Origin: Neisseria gonorrhoeae
Lineage (GTDB): Bacteria > Pseudomonadota > Gammaproteobacteria > Burkholderiales > Neisseriaceae
Reading direction: 5' to 3'
Length of the DNA stretch: 60,035 nt
NCBI RefSeq assembly: GCF_003315235.1
Contig: NZ_QNRU01000004.1
Coordinates: forward strand, 1 to 60,035
The translations under genes were made by a program, and so were the position numbers. The notes under the pieces are model-generated. The model searched no databases and had not been told where the DNA came from. It saw nothing but the letters and a program-made list of their open reading frames with translations. Shown one piece after another: positions 55,811 to 60,035 of the stretch (positions within the stretch are counted from its first letter, which is position 1; every line of letters starts with the position of its first letter).

Positions 55811-56363
55811 CAGATGAAAAAACACGGGATTTTATCCGAAAAAGCAACAATCCCCCCGCCGTCATCCCCGCGAAAGCGGGAATCTGGAAACGAAAAACTA
55901 CAGGGATTTACCCGAAACAACAAACCCTCTCCGCCGTCATTCCCGCGCAGGCGGGAATCTAGAAATTTAACGTTGCGGTGATTTATCGGAAATGACTGAA
56001 ACTCAACGAACCGGATTCCCACTTTCGCGGGAATGACGAAGTGGAAGTTACCCGAAACTTAAAACAAGCGAAACCGAACGGACTGGATTCCCGCCTGCGC
56101 GGGAATGACGAATTTTAGGTTTCTGTTTTCAGGTTTCTGTTTTTGGTTTTCTGTTTTCGCGGGAATAACGGAATTTTAAGTTTTAGGAATTTGTCGGAAA
56201 AACAGAAATCCCCCCGCCGTCATTCCCGCGAAAGCGGGAATCTGGAATTTTAATGCGGCAAGAATTTATCGGAAAAAACCGAAGTTTAAAGACCTAGATT
56301 CCCGCCTGCGCGGGAATGACAGTGTGTCCATTTCTGATTTTAATCCCCTATATTTTACACAAA
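55811..56363. repeat. Array of dRS3-type repeats (about seven copies)
   Basis: Copies of ATTCCC-N8-GGGAAT or close variants lie near 55864, 55942, 56018, 56087, 56160 (half), 56219 and 56300, in both orientations. Spacers are roughly 50-70 bases. Flanking text such as CCGAAACAACAAACC and TTTATCGGAAA recurs. No gene is visible. The array separates rsmE from the lgt cluster and is a likely recombination site. Confidence 0.85.
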
Positions 56364-57206
56364 CTATTTGAACAATATGACCCGCCTGCCGTAAACTTTC
56401 TCAAGCTCCGCCTGCCTTTGACGCTCCATTCTTTTCTTCTTTTCCCTACCGAATTTACCCAAAGCACGCTTCAAGTCAAACATCACCTTCAACGAACGGC
56501 GGTGTCTTCTTCCTTGTTCCCTATCTTTTTCCAAATCGCTACCCAACATACTGTTTTGACTGAGAAACTTGGCATAATGCAATTCTTGGGTACATAAGGC
56601 GGGACTAACCTGATAAACAGGCATCCCCTCCTTATCAAAGAAATAAGTAAACATCATCAAATCTACCGCTTTAATCCGCTCTGCCGGCAAAACGGCAAAC
56701 CTGTCCAAGAAAAACCGCATCGCCTCACGCGAAATGATATAGCCAGCCGTCCCACAATGTTCGCTCTCCAGCAAAGGAAATGACCGGTTTTCATAATTCA
56801 GGACTTTATCCGGTCTGACAATAACTTTCGCAAACATCGTTTCCAAACGGACGATAAAGGCGGAATCCTTATCAAAACGCTCTTCCAACCAAGTATCTTC
56901 GGCAAGGAACTTTTCTGCGTCTTTGCCAAGCAGAACATCATCCTCAAATACGGCAACATACGGTAAGCCTTCGTCCAATGCCTGTTTCCACAATACGGCG
57001 TGGCTCATAAAGCAGGCTTTTTCCACTCCGCTCAAATAGGGGTGCGCCGACAAGCCGGGGACGAGTTCCGCCATCGCCCGTTCCAGCCTTTCAGACGGCA
57101 TCAGTGCGTCGAAAAACTGGAACGGGATGCCGCGACTGCCGAAGGTATCGGCAATGTGCGCCCTGCGCTCTGCGGCGGAAGCCAAGCTGATAACGTGGTT
57201 TTGCAT
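56364..57206 (-). CDS. lgtE: Lipooligosaccharide beta-1,4-galactosyltransferase LgtE
   Basis: The 280-residue glycosyltransferase family 25 protein begins MQNHVISLASAAERRAHIAD. It has ALMPSERLERAMAELVPGLS, GVEKACFMSHAVLWKQAL and VAVFEDDVLLGKDAEKFL (the EDD motif), then GTAGYIISREAMRFFLDRFAVLP. LgtE adds the galactose that makes lactose on heptose I of the lipooligosaccharide alpha chain, and everything added later depends on it. The first 125 or so codons are nearly identical to lgtB. It follows lgtD by 18 bases on the same strand. The C-terminal basic tail (GREKKKRMERQRQ) suits membrane association. Confidence 0.92.
   Translation of the reverse strand: MQNHVISLASAAERRAHIADTFGSRGIPFQFFDALMPSERLERAMAELVPGLSAHPYLSGVEKACFMSHAVLWKQALDEGLPYVAVFEDDVLLGKDAEKFLAEDTWLEERFDKDSAFIVRLETMFAKVIVRPDKVLNYENRSFPLLESEHCGTAGYIISREAMRFFLDRFAVLPAERIKAVDLMMFTYFFDKEGMPVYQVSPALCTQELHYAKFLSQNSMLGSDLEKDREQGRRHRRSLKVMFDLKRALGKFGREKKKRMERQRQAELEKVYGRRVILFK
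56835..57169 (-). repeat. 335-bp block shared by lgtE and lgtB
   Basis: Bases 56835-57169 match 59701-60035 almost perfectly at a constant offset of 2866; I noticed one difference at 57168/60034. The block covers the conserved 5' coding part of both galactosyltransferases in the same orientation. Confidence 0.85.
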
Positions 57207-57224
57207 GATTTATCCTGTTCGGTT

Positions 57225-58241
57225 TCAATAGCTGCGGTATTTCCAAGGGCGTAACATTTTTTTCAGGATTTTCCTATATTGCGGTGCGGCAAACAGCTTC
57301 CTCATCACGCGGTCTGTCAAGAAATCCAGCAAATCGGTCAAAGAATACTTTTCCAACGACAAGAAATATTCGTACAGGAACAGGCGGAGGCATCCGATAT
57401 CCTGTCCGGACAAGGCTTTTTCGTACAACGCATATGCCGTTGATTTCAAAAGCCCGTAATTCAGGCAGTCCGCCCCGACGGCTATGCCTGCCGCCTTCCA
57501 ATACCCCGCCCTGATTTCTTCTTTGATTTTCCACGCCGTCCTGCGCTGTTGCAGGTTGTATTTGGAAGAAGTCTGGTCTTGATGGAAGCGGTATTTGACC
57601 AAGGCTTCGGGATAATAAGCCAGCCTGCCCAGTTTGCCGGCTTCGTACCAAAACTTATAGTCTTCGGCGTGGATATAGGCTGGATCGAACCGCAAACCGC
57701 CGTCAATGACGCTGCGCCTCATAATCATCGTGTTGTTGTGTATGGGGTTGCCGAAAGGGAAAACGGCGACAATGTCTTCATGCCGGGTCGGTTTGTCCCA
57801 AATTGCGCCGTTTCGGGCAATGGCGGCAAGCACGCTTTTATTGTTTTCTTCCGACAAAACTTCCAACCACGCGCCCATCGCAATGATGCTGCGGTCTTTT
57901 TCCATCTCGCCCACGATTTTCTCAATCCAGCCGGGGGAGGCAATATCGTCGGCATCGGTGCGCGCAATATATTCCCCCCCCCCCCCCGACTTTGCCAATT
58001 CGTCCAGCCCGATGTTTAAAGAGGCGATAAAGCCCAAATTGCGGGGATTGGAAATTATCCTGATCCTGCCGTCCTGTTCTTGGAAACGCCGGGCAATGGC
58101 GGGCGTGCCGTCCGTCGAACCGTCATCGACAATCAAAATATCCAAGTTGCGCCAAGTCTGATTCACGACGGCGGACAGCGATTGGGCGAAATATTTTTCT
58201 GCGTTGTAGGCGCAAATCAATACGCTGACTAAAGGCTGCAA
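57225..58241 (-). CDS. lgtD: Lipooligosaccharide N-acetylgalactosaminyltransferase LgtD (phase-variable, ON)
   Basis: The 338-residue family 2 glycosyltransferase begins MQPLVSVLICAYNAEKYFAQ, with NLDILIVDDGSTDGTP and EYIARTDADDIASPGW (DxD motif). A 14-G run encodes SGGGGE near residue 86 and keeps the frame open, so this copy is ON. LgtD adds the terminal beta-1,3-GalNAc to the lacto-N-neotetraose chain. Placement between lgtC and lgtE separates it from the related lgtA, which lies outside the window. Its start is 59 bases after the lgtC stop, with one uptake sequence between. Confidence 0.92.
   Translation of the reverse strand: MQPLVSVLICAYNAEKYFAQSLSAVVNQTWRNLDILIVDDGSTDGTPAIARRFQEQDGRIRIISNPRNLGFIASLNIGLDELAKSGGGGEYIARTDADDIASPGWIEKIVGEMEKDRSIIAMGAWLEVLSEENNKSVLAAIARNGAIWDKPTRHEDIVAVFPFGNPIHNNTMIMRRSVIDGGLRFDPAYIHAEDYKFWYEAGKLGRLAYYPEALVKYRFHQDQTSSKYNLQQRRTAWKIKEEIRAGYWKAAGIAVGADCLNYGLLKSTAYALYEKALSGQDIGCLRLFLYEYFLSLEKYSLTDLLDFLTDRVMRKLFAAPQYRKILKKMLRPWKYRSY
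57974..57987 (-). repeat. 14-base G tract in lgtD (C on + strand)
   Basis: Fourteen uninterrupted C on the plus strand (G in the gene) at codons 86-90. Slippage by one base would close the frame. The present length is in frame. Confidence 0.97.
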
Positions 58242-58300
58242 TCCGTTTCTCCTTTCCGATACGTCCGATGCCGTCTGAAGGCTTCAGACGGCCTGCCCCG

Positions 58301-59221
58301 TCAATAAATCTTGCGTAAGAATCTGGCAGACAGCTTTTTGCGCCATCTTTGAAGCATATGCTTTGTCGGCGGGACGGCAAGTTTGCCGCGCCATTCTTCG
58401 GGAACGGTCGTCAGGCTGCCGGCCAACTCTGTGAAACGTTCCGCACCCCAAACGGTGCAGTCCCTGTGCCACGGCTTTGCCGAGCCGCAATAATGGCTGA
58501 CGGCGACGGGCATCGCCGTATTGGTACGGTCGAGGTAAAGCGGGTCGGTATGGCGGGACGCAAACCCGTTCGCCATAAAGGCATAATTGGTCGGCATAAA
58601 GTTGAAACGGCTGTTCGCATAACACACCCCGCCTTTAAACAGCCCGTTCAAAATGTCCTGATCCTGATATTGCATCACGTCCTTGTATTGTTCCACCCAT
58701 TCGCAGGACATTTTGAAAATATCGTGCCGCCGCCACTTTTTCAGGTTGATCAGCAATACGCCGGCATTGAAATAATATTCTCCGTCCGCCATACCGATTT
58801 TTTGTTTGTATCCTTCCTGCCTTTCGACAAACAAATCGATGCACGCGCCGACCCAGTTACCGCCCAAATCGGTATCCCATAAGGGCTTCAGGCCGTCCCT
58901 GACCAATACGTCCGTATCCAGATACAGGACTTTGTCGCAATCGGCAATGTATTCGCCCAATTTCAGGCGGGCATAAGTCGTAATGGAAATGTGCCTGATG
59001 TTTAAGGGGAAGCCGGCGAAATCTTCGGGGTTTACGTCTATAAAGCGGATATTACCCCCCCCCCGCAAATTGGCGGCAACCGCCGCCCGGTTTTCCTCAC
59101 TGATGCCGGCATCGAGGACGTGGAACCTGATTTCCGTATCGGGATGGGCCGCTTCCACGCTTTTTGCCGCAACGCAAAGGTAGGCGGCATAGTTGTCGTC
59201 TGCCGCAAATACGATGTCCAT
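58301..59221 (-). CDS. lgtC: Lipooligosaccharide alpha-1,4-galactosyltransferase LgtC (phase-variable, ON)
   Basis: The 306-residue family 8 glycosyltransferase begins MDIVFAADDNYAAYLCVAAK and has the metal-binding DxD in CDKVLYLDTDVLVRDGL. NAGVLLINLKKWR, YQDQDILNGLF and the C-terminal HYCGSAKPWH follow, then a basic/aromatic membrane-anchoring tail (QRWRKKLSARFLRKIY). LgtC makes the Pk globotriose epitope by adding alpha-1,4-Gal to lactose, competing with the lgtA route. A 10-G tract encodes RGGGN near residue 54 and is in frame, so the gene is ON. Confidence 0.95.
   Translation of the reverse strand: MDIVFAADDNYAAYLCVAAKSVEAAHPDTEIRFHVLDAGISEENRAAVAANLRGGGNIRFIDVNPEDFAGFPLNIRHISITTYARLKLGEYIADCDKVLYLDTDVLVRDGLKPLWDTDLGGNWVGACIDLFVERQEGYKQKIGMADGEYYFNAGVLLINLKKWRRHDIFKMSCEWVEQYKDVMQYQDQDILNGLFKGGVCYANSRFNFMPTNYAFMANGFASRHTDPLYLDRTNTAMPVAVSHYCGSAKPWHRDCTVWGAERFTELAGSLTTVPEEWRGKLAVPPTKHMLQRWRKKLSARFLRKIY
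59055..59064 (-). repeat. 10-base G tract in lgtC (C on + strand)
   Basis: Ten C on the plus strand between ATTA and GCAAAT. The coding frame CGG GGG GGG GGT stays open at this length. Confidence 0.97.
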
Positions 59222-59232
59222 CTTTTCTCCTT

Positions 59233-60035
59233 TTATTGGAAAGGCACAATAATCTTGCCGATTGTCTGTTCGCGCCTTTTCCGGCGTTTTTCCCTTTCCC
59301 TGCCGATTTTGGTCAAGGCGCGGATCAGGCGGTGTTTGAATGTGTTGGCGGGGGAATCGCGCCTTTGCTGTTTGCGGTTCAGGCGGCGGTCATGTTCGAT
59401 CAGGCTGCCCAATGCGCTGTTTTGGTCGTGAAACTTGGCATAATGCAGCTCTTGGGCGCACAAGGCGGGATTGAGCTGGCAAACCGGCATTCCTTCCCTG
59501 TCGTCAGGGTTGCCGAACATCATCAAATCGACAGGGTGCAGGCGTTCGGGCGGCAAAACGGCAAACCTGTCCAAGAAAAAACGCATCGCCTTTCGGGAAA
59601 TAATATAGCCAGCCGTCCCCCAGTGTTCGCTTTCCAACAGCGGGAAGGCGCGCCCGCCGTAGTCCGCCACGCCGGAGGGCGAGGTCAGGACGTGCATAAA
59701 CATCGTTTCCAAACGGACGATAAAGGCGGAATCCTTATCAAAACGCTCTTCCAACCAAGTATCTTCGGCAAGGAACTTTTCTGCGTCTTTGCCAAGCAGA
59801 ACATCATCCTCAAATACGGCAACATACGGTAAGCCTTCGTCCAATGCCTGTTTCCACAATACGGCGTGGCTCATAAAGCAGGCTTTTTCCACTCCGCTCA
59901 AATAGGGGTGCGCCGACAAGCCGGGGACGAGTTCCGCCATCGCCCGTTCCAGCCTTTCAGACGGCATCAGTGCGTCGAAAAACTGGAACGGGATGCCGCG
60001 ACTGCCGAAGGTATCGGCAATGTGCGCCCTGCGTT
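59233..60035 (-). CDS. lgtB: Lipooligosaccharide beta-1,4-galactosyltransferase LgtB (5' end outside window)
   Basis: The frame is open to the window edge (RRAHIADTFGSRGIPFQFFDALMPSE...), so roughly the first 12 codons are missing. The family 25 motifs match LgtE: VAVFEDDVLLGKDAEKFL and GTAGYIISRKAMRFFLDRFAVLP. The C-terminal third differs (YGGRAFPLLES, CQLNPALCAQELHYAKFHDQ). LgtB adds the terminal galactose of lacto-N-neotetraose. Its stop lies 11 bases before the lgtC start, so the two are one transcript. Confidence 0.92.
   Translation of the reverse strand, partial: RRAHIADTFGSRGIPFQFFDALMPSERLERAMAELVPGLSAHPYLSGVEKACFMSHAVLWKQALDEGLPYVAVFEDDVLLGKDAEKFLAEDTWLEERFDKDSAFIVRLETMFMHVLTSPSGVADYGGRAFPLLESEHWGTAGYIISRKAMRFFLDRFAVLPPERLHPVDLMMFGNPDDREGMPVCQLNPALCAQELHYAKFHDQNSALGSLIEHDRRLNRKQQRRDSPANTFKHRLIRALTKIGREREKRRKRREQTIGKIIVPFQ

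Noticed and set aside
55811-56363. Possible CRISPR array because of regularly spaced repeats
   Set aside because: The repeats are palindromic dRS3 elements in both orientations with related, not unique, spacers, and no cas gene is near.
57225-58241. Calling this gene lgtA instead of lgtD
   Set aside because: Both are family 2 enzymes with G tracts, but the position between lgtC and lgtE fits lgtD; lgtA should lie beyond lgtB outside the window.

Overview
The window is chromosomal DNA of a pathogenic Neisseria, most likely N. gonorrhoeae. The 10-base DNA uptake sequence GCCGTCTGAA recurs throughout, usually as inverted pairs that act as terminators. Correia elements (TATAGTGGATTAA-type ends) and dRS3 repeats (ATTCCC-N8-GGGAAT) are common. 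Three features favour gonococcus over meningococcus: a factor H binding protein homologue whose lipobox is destroyed, an intact mpeR-type regulator beside a tdfF-type receptor, and an lgt cluster containing lgtB, C, D and E. The species call is inference from recognised genes; no database search was run.

Layout. 1-0.6 kb: 3' part of an IS630-family transposase and a dRS3 pair. 0.7-9.5 kb: hemL, a lipoprotein gene split by a Correia element, miaB, dxs, xerC, fba, and the factor H binding protein homologue. 9.6-16.1 kb: tsaB-rimI-UDG-like, pyrE, a zinc-ribbon protein overlapping argA, and a prolyl oligopeptidase. 16.2-21.2 kb: an iron locus with an AraC regulator (mpeR type) divergent from a FetB-like binding protein, a cupin and a TonB-dependent receptor (tdfF type). 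21.4-24.5 kb: rhodanese, Pcm-like methyltransferase, free-methionine-sulfoxide reductase, tpiA, secG and tRNA-Leu(GAG).

24.5-29.3 kb is an accessory, visibly AT-richer interval between tRNA-Leu and leuS. It holds a HigBA-type toxin-antitoxin pair with a frameshifted toxin, GGTAAC repeats around a Correia element, a small PD-(D/E)XK nuclease, a broken DpnA-like adenine methylase, a 3' relic of a dam/dpnM gene, and an intact DpnI-like endonuclease (the drg, dam-replacing gene, type). This is the most interesting part of the window: a GmATC-cutting enzyme sits on the ruins of a GATC methylation system whose activity would make the host's own DNA a target.

29.4-41.2 kb: leuS, a frameshifted BamE-like lipoprotein, an L,D-transpeptidase-like protein, ppk, then the replication/ribosome region dnaN-dnaA (minus) divergent from rpmH-rnpA-yidD-yidC (plus), with DnaA boxes between. 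41.3-53.4 kb: rsmI-like, maf, then the conserved yceD-rpmF-(phosphoribosyltransferase)-plsX-fabH-fabD group. It is interrupted by an orphan MafI-like immunity gene and a Correia-disrupted neighbour, and followed by msbA, guaA and fabG. 53.5-55.8 kb: a SEC-C protein, a SuhB-like phosphatase and rsmE, then a dRS3-rich stretch.

56.4-60 kb (minus strand): the lipooligosaccharide glycosyltransferase cluster lgtE, lgtD, lgtC and a partial lgtB. lgtD carries a 14-G tract and lgtC a 10-G tract; both are in frame here, so both genes read as ON. lgtB and lgtE share an almost identical 5' block.
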